From Cinnamomum chago (Eukaryota > Streptophyta > Magnoliopsida > Laurales > Lauraceae), in NCBI GenBank assembly GCA_038049695.1, contig CP142453.1, positions 125,711,001 to 125,775,000 of the forward strand: a DNA stretch of 64,000 nucleotides. The letters are read 5' to 3'. Within the stretch, counting starts at the first letter, position 1; each line of letters begins with the position of its first letter. The notes below the pieces were generated by a model. It was not told the DNA's origin, searched no databases, and saw nothing but the letters and a program-made list of their open reading frames with translations. The position numbers were made by a program, and so were the translations under genes. Shown piece after piece: positions 39,101 to 52,800 of the stretch.

Positions 39101-42100
39101 GTATTTTTTGCTGACCTTAGTATATGATCAGGGGGCTGTCCTCTGCTCAAGTAAGAACACGTAAAAAAGGCTCAACCATGACAATACTTCAATTCAGTAA
39201 ATGGTATCTCAAAAGATGATAACAAAAACTTGAATTGAGTATGGATATAACAGTGATTAAGACTACATTAAGTTCAGGGCCAAATGTTTCCTAAAAAGTG
39301 GAAGTATAAAGGAGAGATGTAATAAGATCTTAACATGCACACATATATAGAAACATCAAAAGAATTAACTATGGAAGGGAAGTTTACATTTAACATTTTT
39401 TTCTTCTGAAAATGTCACTGTATTTAATGACTACCTCAAAACCCACCACAATTTCTACTTTTCCCTATCTTTGACTCACAGTCAAACAGCCAAAAAGTTG
39501 ATTTATGCCTTCAGTCTCTACTCCAAGTTGGAAAAATTAATTGGTGTTGCCATTTTAACCTTAAGAATATAGGTCAGTATCCGTGAGCAATCTTCTCAAA
39601 ATGCAAAAGGGCAATTAATGATTTTTCCCACAGTTGCAAATCACCCTCAAATAGTGAGGGCTGCAGTGCATGCAGCATTCTGGTCAGCTAAGTGTACATA
39701 TAATAGTTAGTTTTCAATTGCTGACCATTTTCTCAAATGTCGATTTCTTCAAATAAAAGTGATTATTTTAGAAATACTCAGTTCATCATGGGCTCGTGAT
39801 TTATACTTGTACTGATGTACATGTGCACAATGTGTGCCTGGCAAGTGATTATACGCAAACCGTTGTTTTAAAAGCCAGACTGGAGCAGCTGATTGAACCA
39901 GGTTTGACCAGACCTGGTACCTTCACCAATCCAGTCGGATCATGTCCACAACCTATCAAAACATGTCAAAAGAGGCAGTTTAACCAAGTGGACCGACCCA
40001 CCATTACTTCATTTAAAATCATGTTTGACTTTTTATTACTTTTCATTGCAATGTTGACCTGCAAATTGTAAACACTGTAGCTTCGTAAGCATTCATTATA
40101 TGGGCATAAGTTGGGTGTCAAAGGAGCAAGGAAAAAAATATAAAAAAAATTTCCTAGGCACTTTGACCCCAAATCAGTTTCAATTTTTTCCTAAACATCA
40201 ATAAGCAGTCACTGCCCCCTGCCCAATACATACAGTAGCAATCTCATAACTGCAATGACATTCAAGTGCTCTAAGCGTCTCAATGTCATCCCTTATGGGT
40301 TCACTTTGCTAATTTGTGCTCTTTTCAGCCTTGTGATGCTACACTCTACAAACGTCCCGAGAGGTTGATTTTCTTTTTTATACCAGTAAAATGTGGACGT
40401 CCACTTCTTCAGGGACCACGTGTTTTTGAGAACCACCAAATTTTAAAAGAAAGATGGATACAGGCATCTTGCAATTGGACAAATGCAGTTGAAGACTCCT
40501 CATGATCGTACAAAGGAGTTGCTTTAATATGCTGGTGCAAATAGAAGGTACGACCCCCTATATGAGAGCGTATGAGCCCAACATTGTTTACAAGTATTTG
40601 CATAATGACAATCCATTTTGGCCACCAAAAGCCAAATTGGAGCCAACTACAAGGTACACCAGTCTTCTAACCAGGAAGTCCAGTCAAAAAAGAGTGACCC
40701 ATGTTTAGGGCTTGTTTGGCAATTCTACTATTAGAGTCAAGTAAGGTAAAGCCCCATTTCTAAAAAAAAAAATCTCACCAAAAGCACTTTAATTCAAATT
40801 TCCCACCATATTTTCCAAAAAAAGTCAAAAAGTAACCTCATTTCTCCACTAAAAGACAAAAAAAATCCACTTTTCAATTAAAAAAAGTCAAAAAGATTCC
40901 ATCACAAACAACTAAAAACAAAATACCATCATAACCCACTTAGATTTTATTATTTCTTCAAAATAACCTTTACTCCACTCAACTCCATTAGTAAAGCCCC
41001 CAACCAAGCCCAAGAGACTCCTCATCCAAGTAAAATGTCAATAAATGACAAGTTATTTCTTTTTTAATCTTCATTTTTCTTCTTTTTTGCAGCTTGGACT
41101 GGCTACAGTGAAGCTCTACAAAAATACTCAATGAAACAAAATATTAATAATAAATAAACATGAAAAAGACATTTACCCAAGAATTTCTATCATTCGCTTG
41201 AGAAGATCATATTCCGAAGCTCCAGGAAATAATGGCAATCCTAAGAACAACTCAGCAACAATACACCCAAAAGACCACATATCGATGGCTGTAGTATATC
41301 TAAAGATAAGGTCAAGAATCAACAACCAACCTCCATGTCATTTGTGAAAACACTACTACATAATAGGCAAATAGATGGAATAAGTACTCAATGAAGATGA
41401 TAACCAGACATCACCACTTGTTGTTCCCTTTATTTTATGCTTAGACAGTCTAAAGTTTTAACAAAGCGCAACATTTTGAGAATAAATGCAACTCAAACAA
41501 TTTATGAATTCATCTATTAACATAAATATTCTTATAAGTTTCATTTCTTTTTATGTTTTTCACCTTGATTTTCAGTATATTCCTTTTGTACAGCTCAACG
41601 TGTAAACTAGTCTTTTTTTCTATCTTATTCAGATGCATTTTTCAGTGACTCAAGGACAGTACTGTAACTTGAAATTGTAAGTGGGTAGATTGAGCCTCTC
41701 ACATGCTACTTCATTTTTCTCCATTTGCACATTGATGCTCCCGCTCTAAACTAAATTTAAATTTGGAAAAATGGCTTTGAAACTGCTACCGATGCATCTA
41801 AGATTCTGCCATGCCCGGTCCAATCCTCAAACAACATTGTTTTGGGGACAAAACTCCATTTAAACCACTGCAGTATGGCCTTCTATAAAAATGGCAACAT
41901 TATATAAATGTACAACCATTCAAATGTAGTCCAAAAACAATTAGCTTGAAGTTTTCCACTAAAGGCATTACACGACCGCAATCTATTTCCAATATTCAAA
42001 TCCACACCATTAAAAAAACAAAATAACAACAGCTGACGGCTGCATCGATAAGACAGTTACTGCATCAACCGTCAAAGATGCTGAAAAGCCTATATAAAAT

Positions 42101-43810
42101 CATATAAATCAGTAATGAAAGGAAAGGCGGAAAAAGCAAAACCAGATAAAAGTAAATAATGCATAACTACTGACTTAACATTGTGGTTGAAAAGATGAGC
42201 ACCTTCCAACTGTGCTACAGATCTAGTCAAGATAGGCCGAAATTTGTTTGAACTGACATTAATCAAAACAGATATGTCCCTATAAATTTTGAATTTTCAT
42301 TTAAAAGGATACGAATACCCAAGAACAACTTCTGGCGACCTGTAGTAACGGCTCTACAGCAGAAAAAGAAAATATATTAAAATATAAACAGCCATCACTA
42401 CGGTGGAAATCTCTAATAAATCCAATCCAAGGGCATTACATCAATCTCATCAACATGATAAGTTCTGTCAAGGAAAAAAAACCTGTATGTAGGAGTATAC
42501 AGTCCTATCTTCCATACAGGCTGATCCAAAATCAATAACTTTGATTTCTGGTGGCTTCATACTGCAAGTTCAAGGCACTACATTAAAAAAAGTCAAATCA
42601 AATAGAAAAATGTCTAAGTTTATTTAATATAAAGTATAGCTCACCTCGCAGATAAAAGGATATTTTCTGGCTTCAAGTCGCAATGTATGATACCAGCTTG
42701 TTTCATGATAATCAATGCACGCAAGATCTACAAAACCAAATAAAGGCACAATATAACATGTATAAGAAATATGGAAAATATTCTCCTGCGCACGGCGCGC
42801 ATAAGCACTGTGCATCCACACTTGTATTGCGGGTGAATTTCAGGGTTGGGTCCCACCTCTGCGACTGTCCAGATGCGAGATGCACCAGTGAACCATGAGC
42901 AGGAGAAAGTTTTCCTAAGATATTTATATATATATGTACATGATATGTATTATAAATAATGTATATGCATATCTATCGGAACGCAGACCCAGATATCTTT
43001 GGACCAACTCAGTAGACCAAAACCCAGACCCAAACATTGAATGGATCCAAACTAAGTACCCAATATTGGGAAGTCCCACATCGCCTAAGTAATATGCTTA
43101 ACATGTCTTAATATACCTGTATAGGCCTTCCACCTATGAGCTTAAGCTTTTGAGTTGGTATATGGTTTCTTACATGGTATCAGGGTGGGTTCCGATCCCG
43201 TTGTTCTTGTGTAGCCCACGTGATAGGCACCGTCCATGAAATCTGTTGGGCCTGCGCGTGAGGGGGAGTGTTGGGAAGTCCCACATCGCCTAAGTAATAG
43301 GCTTGACATGTCTTAATATACCTGTATGGGCCTTCCACCTATGAGCTTAAGCTTTTGGATTGATATATGGTTTCTTACACCCAAACCCTTTTTCCATGGG
43401 TCAGGTTTGGGTAAGAGGGTAGCCAGTGCCACCACTATTTCTTATGGGAGCTAATCAGGCAACAGACACCTCAAAGAACGGTGTGTCGCATTCTAATATG
43501 TTATTTGAGAACAAAATTTCATTTATCTTTATAATGTGGGCAGGTCTCACCAATGTCTTCATCTCAGTGCCTTTGTTTGTCCAGAGATAAGCTTCACTGT
43601 GTTTGTTGTTGTTCCATATTAATTTTCATTAATAAATCTCAGTGATCTTTCAAAAGAAAATGAAAGTTGCTAGGAGCACCTGTTTTGAGAACAACTGTAC
43701 AATGTCCAGAGGCAGCCCTCTAAAGCTATTAATCCTGATGAGCTCAAATCTGGATAGTTGGGAAAAAAGTTACTGGCATGCACCACAAATGTAAACTTAG
43801 TAAAAAAATA

Positions 43811-43843
<33 letters not shown>

Positions 43844-46800
43844 AAGTACTTTCTTTCACAACTGCATTTACCGGAGCAATGGAAAATCATTCAACAGAAC
43901 TATGAAGGTAACTTACAAATTTGTACCGAGCATTTCAAATGAAATGCACAAATGGCGATGATAGACAAATTTATCAAGAATACGAACTATGTGATGCTCA
44001 TCAGGATCGAACTTCTGATTTAGCTGCACAAAGTGAAGCAAACTTAGCCAGCAAAGGAATGCCATAGAGCAATCTCCATATACAAATTTAGAAAACCAAG
44101 AATTTTGAGTTACCGCTGTCAAAATAGCAACTTCAACAAGTGCTTGTTGATAGTACGCAGGTTGGTTTTTAATGATCTTAACAGCAACATAACTACTAGT
44201 TTCTGAAACCCAGCATTTTGCTACTTGTCCAAAAGTCCCCTGACCGAGAATATCTTTAACAACATACCTAAGATATAAGAGCACAACCAAAGTCTGCACC
44301 TTCAGCTAGGAGGATTATATTATACAGTAGACATGTGAAAACAAAAAAGTATGCGTTACTACAGAAAACTAAGTACACAACATGACCATCTTTATGTGTC
44401 TCATGGTATGACTCACTTACCTGCCTATTCTGTTAATTATTCAGGTGGGTGCATGTAGAAGGAGATCACAATCGATGAAGAAGATGTCAAAGGCATAGCA
44501 ATTAAAGAAGGTAATGCTTCCTAAGAATCTAAAATTTCAAATAGCTTGCAAATTTTCCCAACCAGATGATGATGTTCAAATTTGAATTAAAAACCTCAGT
44601 AATTCTATCCAAATTGTCTGGTCAAACAAAAAGGACCCTTTTTACAGTTCCTTGGTTTGAAGGATTAGCTCCAAGATTTTGGATATCAGTAACCGCATGT
44701 TCCAATCTCTCCACTATGCATATAATCATGGATGTATGGAGATTTTAATACAACTTCAGCTTCAGAACAATCCTTTTTAAGAACCAATGAAATTGATTTT
44801 TCTTTCCTTGGATAGGACCAAGGAATAGCTAGTTATACCAGATTATATGATTTCTGTGGACTTTATAAATGGTGAACTTTGGCAAACATGGCTGAGTGGA
44901 TTCTATGCCTATGGTACAGTAGTCCACTTCTCAATCACATTACCAAATTCATCATGTGATGCAAGCCTGGTCCATTGCCCAAGTTGACATCGTAGCAGTA
45001 AGCCCCTCAGCGTTAGCCATGTAAAGAAATTTTACACATGTCTAACTAGACATGAGGGGCCCTGATCTCTTTGCACTTATTATGAACAAGTTTAATTGCT
45101 CATACCAAGAGGCGGTACCCTGTTGTATGTTATTTGTAGATAATATAGTGTTAGTGGATGAATCAAGAGACGATGTGAATACGAGACTTGAGAGATGGCG
45201 GGAGGCTTTAAAATCCAAGGGCTTTAAAATAAGTCTTACAAAGATATAATATATGAAGTGAACTTCAATGGGGACGTTTCGTCTACATCATCACCTTCCA
45301 CAAAAAAGTCACAAACGAGCAAACAGTTGAAACTGAAGTCATGCTTGCACCACTAGTGAAGCCAAACCAAGATGATTTCATGAGTACAAACAATATTGAT
45401 CAAGGCAGTGTCAATCAAGAGCTGCCAAAGGTTGAGGAAGAGCAACAACAAGCATACATTGAAGACTCTGATCAGGTTAGCAAGAAGATTGAACATCCGG
45501 TGGATCCAATCGTCATGTCACTATCAAAAAATCCAATTAGGTCATCAGATATCAACTCCATTCTTCCAGTCATTTTACAAGAAGATCAAGTTATTGAAGT
45601 TCCTCACATTGACTTCGGCCAACCCATTGGGTCCAGTCTATAGGCCCAATGGTGTAGTTCGAGCCAGGCCCAAGTCCAATGGGCCCAACCCATGAGTTAT
45701 TGGGTCAATCTGACCCGACCCATTAGAATGGCCCACAAATCCTAATGGGAGAATCGAACAGTATTCTATTGTGGGAAGTTATCATATTTTAGATTTCCTA
45801 AAAGATAGTTAGTTTCTTATTTATGTTAGATTATTTGATTAGTTTCCTTATTTGATTAGAAGTCTTTAGAAAGAGAGTTTTAGTGGGGAAAGAGATGTTA
45901 TTATAAATATATGAATACCCTTTAGGGATCGGTACCTTTGATTATTGAATTGAGAATTGAGTTTTAGCTTGCATAGCATTTTGAACGTGTGTTCTTGGTT
46001 GTTATTGGCTGTTTGAATCCATCTAGATTCGGCCAAATCCCTACTGTGGGTTTGGTCCTCTTCCCTGGCTACATCATATTGGTGTCAGAGCAGATCCGAT
46101 ATTGGATCTGTATTCCGATCATCAAGCTGAAGTGGCATATCGTCCATTCATCCATCTTCCCACCAGTCTCCTTTCTCTGCCGAACCTAATCCCCCACCGA
46201 AACCTTAACCCATCCTCCATCGTCCACCCATTCCTTTCCCTTCTCCATCTCCACTCTATGCCAACCCTCTACTAAACCCTAAGGCACCCAAACATTCTAC
46301 CGAAAACCCCATCTTCTGGAAATCCCGCCCCCTTCCACCACCTCCCAGCAATACCGAAACCCAATCCCACCTTCCCAAACCCTAATCCACTGTCCACCCC
46401 TACTGAAACCAAATCCCCAAAATCCCGAACCCTAATTCCCTAATCCGAAACCCCAGCAACAGCACACCACGACCCACTGCCACACCCAAACCCCAGCCAC
46501 CCCTTCTCCCCTCTAGTCCCGTCAAAAAGCCCACTAATTAGGATTAAAAAAAAAAAGTAGCAAAGGAAGAAGCAGAAGAGAGAGAACAGGAAAAGCTCTG
46601 AGTTGAGAAGCTACCTGGCACCAAGCGATCTTCATCAACCAACCTCCAGCAACGCCATCGGCCCCACTGCACCGCCAATCGCCGCCAGCCCTTCGTTTTC
46701 TTCCTTCTGAGTCAAAACAGGTAATGCCCAAGCCCCTTTTATTTTTCACTCTGCGCACGAGGATCGAAACTATCCACATGTTGTCTTTTTGAAGTTTTAG

Positions 46801-49800
46801 GCCTCATCTGAACCTGACTTGGGCCTTATCTCAATCCAAGCCCAACCCGAGCTAAAAAAAAATCTTTCTCAAGAATGTCTACTCGCAGCGGTCAAACTTT
46901 TTGGGAAAAGCTTTCTGACAATCAACGAGATGCTCTGCTATCCGAATTGTTGCAACGGGTACATGCATTGGAGACCAGACTTTCTGACAGGGTACTTGCA
47001 TTAGAGACTGGGTTTGCAACCTTGCAAAAACCAGCAACTGACGCATCGTCCAGTACAAGTATTCCACAAATTATACATCACCAAACTGATGCCAATAGAC
47101 GTGAGTCTATTCATGATTTTATTGAGCGTCTTTTTACTGAAAAAGACCATGAAGATGCGCCACTAGTACCCAAAGTTGATGATATCACCAAACGTGTCAA
47201 AGTCGAAGTGGTTGATTTCTCTGGACGCCTGAACCCACATGCTTTTATTGATTGGTTCAATTCTCTTGAAGATTATTTCAATTGGTACCGCATGGATGAT
47301 GCACAGCGTGTGGCCTTTGTCAAAGTCAAGCTTAAGGGTTCAACAGAGCATGGTGGCACGACGTTGATCATAACAATTTCGTCATGGGACGTCCCACTAT
47401 CACCAGGTGGGACGACATGCGCGAAAAGCTTGAAAGTAAGTATCTGCCCTCTAATTATTTGGATATACTTCAACAAGAATTTCTTGTCTTCAGGCAGGGC
47501 ACTTTATCATTAGATGAGTACACAGAGAAATTCAATGATTACATCATTCAATGCAAAAGTCGAGAAGATGACCGAGAACTTGTCAACCGTTATCGCACTG
47601 GTTTGCGCCAAGAAATTATGCGCAAAGTCCTCATGCATGACTTTGATACAGTTGATGAGATCTATAACAAGTCAAAAAGAGTTGAACTGGAATTACAGTC
47701 GGCAAATATGCGATGCTTTGGTGCTCCAACCGGAGAACCCATGCCTCGCAGAGCTCCAGAATTTTAGAAAAACCATGCTCCACCGCAAGGTTATCGCCCA
47801 GCTATAGAATTTCAGAATAACCGTGCTCCACCCCAAGGTTATCGTCCCCTACAGAGGCAGCAACAACCCAACCAGTCTAATCAGCGTCTTTTTGTACCAA
47901 ACCAGTGGGACGCCGTACCACAAGGACGTGGACCTCCAAGGCCAGATCGGCGGAATGACGGTTGTTGGCGTTGTGGTCAACTGGGTCACTTTGCCAATGA
48001 CTGCCCCCAAGTTCGAAATCTCTATTATTGTGAAGAGGAAGCCTATTATGATGATGAGCAATATACGATGAACATATTGAGATGGAACCACCCCCTGAAA
48101 ATCACCCAGTGGAGGCACAGCAAGACACTTAGCAAGAAGAACGGTCGGATCCTCTTCTTAGAGCCACCACCACTGCAAAAGAAGGTGGTCATTTGCTTAT
48201 CATACGCTGGCTTCTCAAAACCAATGAACAAGAAGAAGAAGAAGATTGGCGGAGAACTTCCATCTTCCGGACGCGTGTGAGGTGCAAAGGTAAGCTAAGT
48301 AATTTAATCATTGATGGTGGAAGTGCTATGAATATTGTTGCGCAGGAAGTGATTGATAAACTGAAATTGCCAACTGAAAAGCACCCAAAACCTTATAAAG
48401 CTGCATGGGTAAATGATCATTCCATTCTTGTGACCCGCCGATGCTTGATTACTTTCAAAATTGGCGTTTATGAAGATGACATATGGTGTGACATAATTCC
48501 TATGAACATTGCTCATATACTTCTTGGTCGACCTTGGCTCTTCGATCGAGAGGTAATTACAAATCAAAAGCAGCACATGCATTCTTTTAAGTGGAAAGGA
48601 CAAATGGTGGACCTTCTTCCAATGCCACCAATAGCATTTTCCCCAGCGACTCCCACTACCTCATCCAATCCACATGTTCTCACTATGCGAAAATTTGAGG
48701 AAAAAACCAAAGAGCAAAATGTGATGTTTGCACTAGTCACTAAACAAGTGCAGGAGCCTCCTAAGATTCGTATTCCCACAGAAGCTCAGGCCCTCCTTCA
48801 TGAATACTCTGATTTAACTCCTGAAGAATTACCAAAAGAGCTGCCTCCTATGCAAAATATACAGCATGTTATCGACTTAGTTATTGGAGCATCCTTGCCA
48901 AATCTGCCTGCTTATCGGATGAGCGTAAGTGAACATGCTGAGTTGAAGCGACAAGTTGATAAATTGTTGGAACGAGGGTATATCAAGGAAAGCTTAAGTC
49001 CTTGTGCTGTTCTAGCCCTCCTAACACCAAAGAAGGATGGCAGTTGGCGAATGTGTGTGGACAGTCGCACCATCAACAAAACTACGGTCAAGTATCGCTT
49101 TCCTATTCCTCAGATAGACGATATGTTGGATACAATGCACAGATCTACTATTTTTTCCAAAATTGATCTACGTAATGGCTGCCACCAAATCCGCGTCCGA
49201 CCAAGTGACGAATGGAAAACAACGTTCAAAACAAAAGATGGTCTTTATGAGTGGTTAGTGATGCCATTTGGTCTTTATGCACCGAGTACTTTCATGCGCA
49301 TGATGACCTAGCTATTACGCCCCTTTCTTGGAAAATTTGTTGTGGTTTATTTTGATGATATCTTGATATACAGCAAATCAAAGAAAGAACATCTTGACCA
49401 TTTGAGGTGCGTGTTCAGCACCCTGCGACGTGACAAATTTTATATCAACCTCAAGAAGTGCTCTTTTATGACTAATTCTGTGCTTTTCTTGGGTTACTTC
49501 ATTACTACTCGAGGTGTCGAGGCGGATCTCGCCAAAGTGAATGTTGTTGTTGATTGGCCTACTCCAACAACCATATCTGAAGCTCGAAGTTTTCATGGGC
49601 TTGCGACCTTCTACAAGAGTTTTATCAGAAACTTCAGTAGCATCATGGCCCCTATTACGGACTGTATGAAACAGGGGACCTTTAAATAGACCAATGCTGC
49701 CACCCGTGCATTTGAACAGATAAAACGGAAGATGACAAGCTCCAACTTTGCGCCTCCTAAATTTCAATCAAGTTTTTGAAGTTCATTGTGATGCATCTAA

Positions 49801-52800
49801 TGTTGTTATTGGAGGTGTGCTTAGTCAGGAAGGTCATCCTATTGTCTTCTACAATGAGAAGCTGAATGAGTCCCGGAAAACATATTCTCCCTATGATCTC
49901 GAACTATATGCTGTGGTACAGACCCTACGTCATTGGCAACATTATTTAATTGGAAGAGAGTTTGTTCTATTCTCGGATCATGAAGCCCTCAAGCATTTAC
50001 ACTCTCAGCAGAAATTGAGTGCACATCGTGCAAGGTGGAACTCATATCTTCAGGAATTCACTTTTGTCATTCGTCACAAGGCTGGCAAAGAAAATCAAGT
50101 TGCAGATGCTTCGAGCCGCCGCAAGCATTTATTGACTAACATGTCTATCATTGTTTCGGGCTTCGAAGAAATTTGCCAAGAATACCCTGCGGATAAAGAT
50201 TTTGGCCACATCTACACCGCTCTTCTCAATGGCGATCCAGCTCAACACCCGCACTTCAGTATTCAAGATGGATATTTGTTTCGCGGCACACAATTATGTC
50301 TCCCAGCTACCTCCATCCGAGAATATATTGTGCGAGAATTACATGGTGGCGAATGTAGCAGACACTTAGGCCGTGACAAGACCCTTGATCTTGTTAGTGA
50401 CAAGTACTTTTGGCCTAAGATGAAATCATATATCATTAAAATTTGTGATTTATACAGGGTTTGTCAGCTTGCGAAAGGTAACAAAAAGAATACAGGACTC
50501 TAACAGCCCCTTCCCATCCCACATGCTCCATGGGAAGACATCAGCATGGACTTTGTTCTAGGGCTACCGAACACAGCACGGAAAGTTAATTCCATATTTG
50601 TTGTGGTAGATCGATTTTCAAAGATGGCTTCCAAGTCTTCTGACGCATCTAAAGTTGCGCAGTTATTCTTCAGAGAAGTGGCACGTCTTCATGGACTTCC
50701 TAAGACAATTGTGTCTGATCGAGATACGAAGTTTATAAGCTACTTTTGGAAGACATTCTGGTTGGCCACTATGACAAAGTTACAATTTTCCAGTGCCTAT
50801 CATCCGCAAACTGACGGTCAAACAGAAGTGGTCAATCGCAGTTTGGGCAAATTGTTGAGATGCTTAGTTCGAGACCACATTACCTCTTGGGATCTGGTCT
50901 TACCCATGGCTGAATTTGCTTACAATAATTCAGTTAACAGATCTACTGGGATGTCACCATTCCAAGCCGTGACTGGAGTACGGCCGTGTTTACCTGCTGA
51001 TTTAGTTCACTTGCCACTAGAAACGCGACCAAGTGGAGAAGCTAAAGATTTTATCCGACATATGCAACATGTACATGATGAGGTTCGACGTAACATCGCC
51101 ATTAGTAATAACAATTACAAGCAGCATGCTGATACACGTCGCCATTTTGCTGAGTTTGCAGAAGGTGATATGGTTATGGTCCGATTACGTCCCGGGCGCT
51201 TTCCTACCAAAGCAAATAAAAAGTTGCATCCTCGCAATTCGGGTCCTTTTAAGATCTTAAAGAAGAAAAATTCCAATGCATATGTTCTTGACCTGCCCAC
51301 GGAGTTAGGCATTAGTTCCATTTTTAATGTAGAAGACTTAACTCTCTACCGTGGACATCACACCGATGAAGGAATTGAAGAATACATCTAATCTCTTCCG
51401 CCTACTCCTCCGTTGTTTGATCAAATTGTGGATGTACTTGATGATCAACTCGTGTCTACACGTCGCAGAGATTTTCAAAAGTTTCTTGTTCAGTGGCAAA
51501 ATCACCCCATCTCAGATGCATCAAGGATCACTGCTACTGATTTCCAGCGACTCAACCCGGACTTGTATGAACGTTATCAAGCTATACACTGGCCGGAGTC
51601 GAGTTTTTCTAAGACAAGGAGAGCTGGTGCAGTTCAAGCCAGGCCCAAGTCCAATGGGCCCAACCCATGAGTTATTGGGTCAATCTGACCCAACCCATTA
51701 GAATAGCCCATAAATCCTAAAGGGAGGATCGAACAGTATTCTATTGTGGGAAGTCTTTAGAAAGAGAGTTTTTGTGGGGAAAGAGATGTTATTATAAATA
51801 TATGAATCCCCTTTAGGGATCGGTACCTTTGATTATTGGCTTGCATGGCATTTTGAACGTGTGTTCTTGGTTATTATTGGTTGTTTGAATCCATCAGGAT
51901 TCGGCCAAATCCCTACTGTGGGTTTGGTCCTCTTCCCTGGCTGCATCACCCAACAAGTTGGCCGACTTATTGTTTGGCCTGCATCATAAAGAAACTCAAG
52001 TAATAAAAAAAAAAAAAAAATTTAAAAGTAGTAGAAAGTAAACCCCAAATATCGCAGTTCACCACTTGAATAATTTTATCTTTAGGAGAACACTCTCAAA
52101 CCAATGGAGAAGAGGATTTGCATATAATGCAAACTTTTATTGAAATCTAAAAATAAATAAGGTTTAGCCTTGGACGTTGCATGATTATATAATGTTTTCC
52201 AATAACAAAATCCAAAAATTACTTTCTAATATTAATGTAATTAGAATCCCAAGTACTAATAAAAGAAATCTAACTTTAACGGGTCCTTGAACACTCTCAA
52301 ACCAATGGAGAAGAGGATTTGCATATAATGCAAACTTTTATTGAAATCTAAAAATAAATAAGGTTTAGCCTTGGACGTTGCATGATAGGGCACATATATA
52401 ATGTTTTCCAATAACAAAATCCAAAAATTACTTTCTAATATTAATGTAATTAGAATCCCAAGTACTAATAAAAGAAATCTAACTTTAACGGGTCCTTATT
52501 ACAATACATATAATAAACTTTCTGGAAAAAAGAAACAAAATCATTAAAGATTCTCTGCATGGACGTCCTTATCTGGTAAATTCTCGTTCCTCTATTCCTT
52601 CTTTGCCTTGCCAAATGTATTTTCCTTTATAGCCAACTTCCACTAAGAAGGATTCTCATTCCACTTCTATTAAGAGCACATTTGTGTGACCACTTTTCTG
52701 AAGAAAAAAAAAAGCGTGGAAAGAGGAAATGGTTTTTGGCAATGCTAGAAAGTTCCATACTTAGTGCAGCCACTTTTCCACAAGGAAATGCAGAAAAAAG

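Larger units (their letters stand above)
45653..51948 (+). mobile_element. Ty3/gypsy LTR retrotransposon (chromovirus-like), broken, in YAK1 intron 2
   Basis: Element of about 6.3 kb, antisense to YAK1. 5' LTR 45653-46076, 3' LTR 51628-51948, both TG...CA. The primer site TGGTGTCAGAGC (46080-46091) resembles the initiator-Met tRNA type, and a purine-rich tract AAGGAGAGCTGG lies just before the 3' LTR. Internal order is gag, protease, reverse transcriptase, RNase H, integrase and a C-terminal chromodomain-like part; integrase after RNase H places it in Ty3/gypsy. The 3' LTR is about 100 nt shorter than the 5' LTR. Over the alignable part the LTRs differ at roughly 5% of sites by eye, suggesting an insertion on the order of a few million years old at typical plant rates. 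Its coding region has about six to eight breaks, so it is a fossil. No matching target duplication was found. Confidence 0.92.

Noticed and set aside
42313-42319. A U2-like donor (GG|GTATTC) at 42318 for YAK1 exon 8
   Set aside because: It stays in frame but drops two residues of the conserved [12 protein letters not shown] block. The donor six bases further on fits the U12 consensus and restores them.
43141-43260. A possible small RNA gene in the TRIM middle part
   Set aside because: The TGGTATCAGGG and GAGGGGGAG motifs fit a retrotransposon primer site and purine tract; no RNA fold was apparent.
46875-51600. Host genes for a protease, polymerase or integrase
   Set aside because: The domain order and flanking LTRs show they belong to one broken Ty3/gypsy element.
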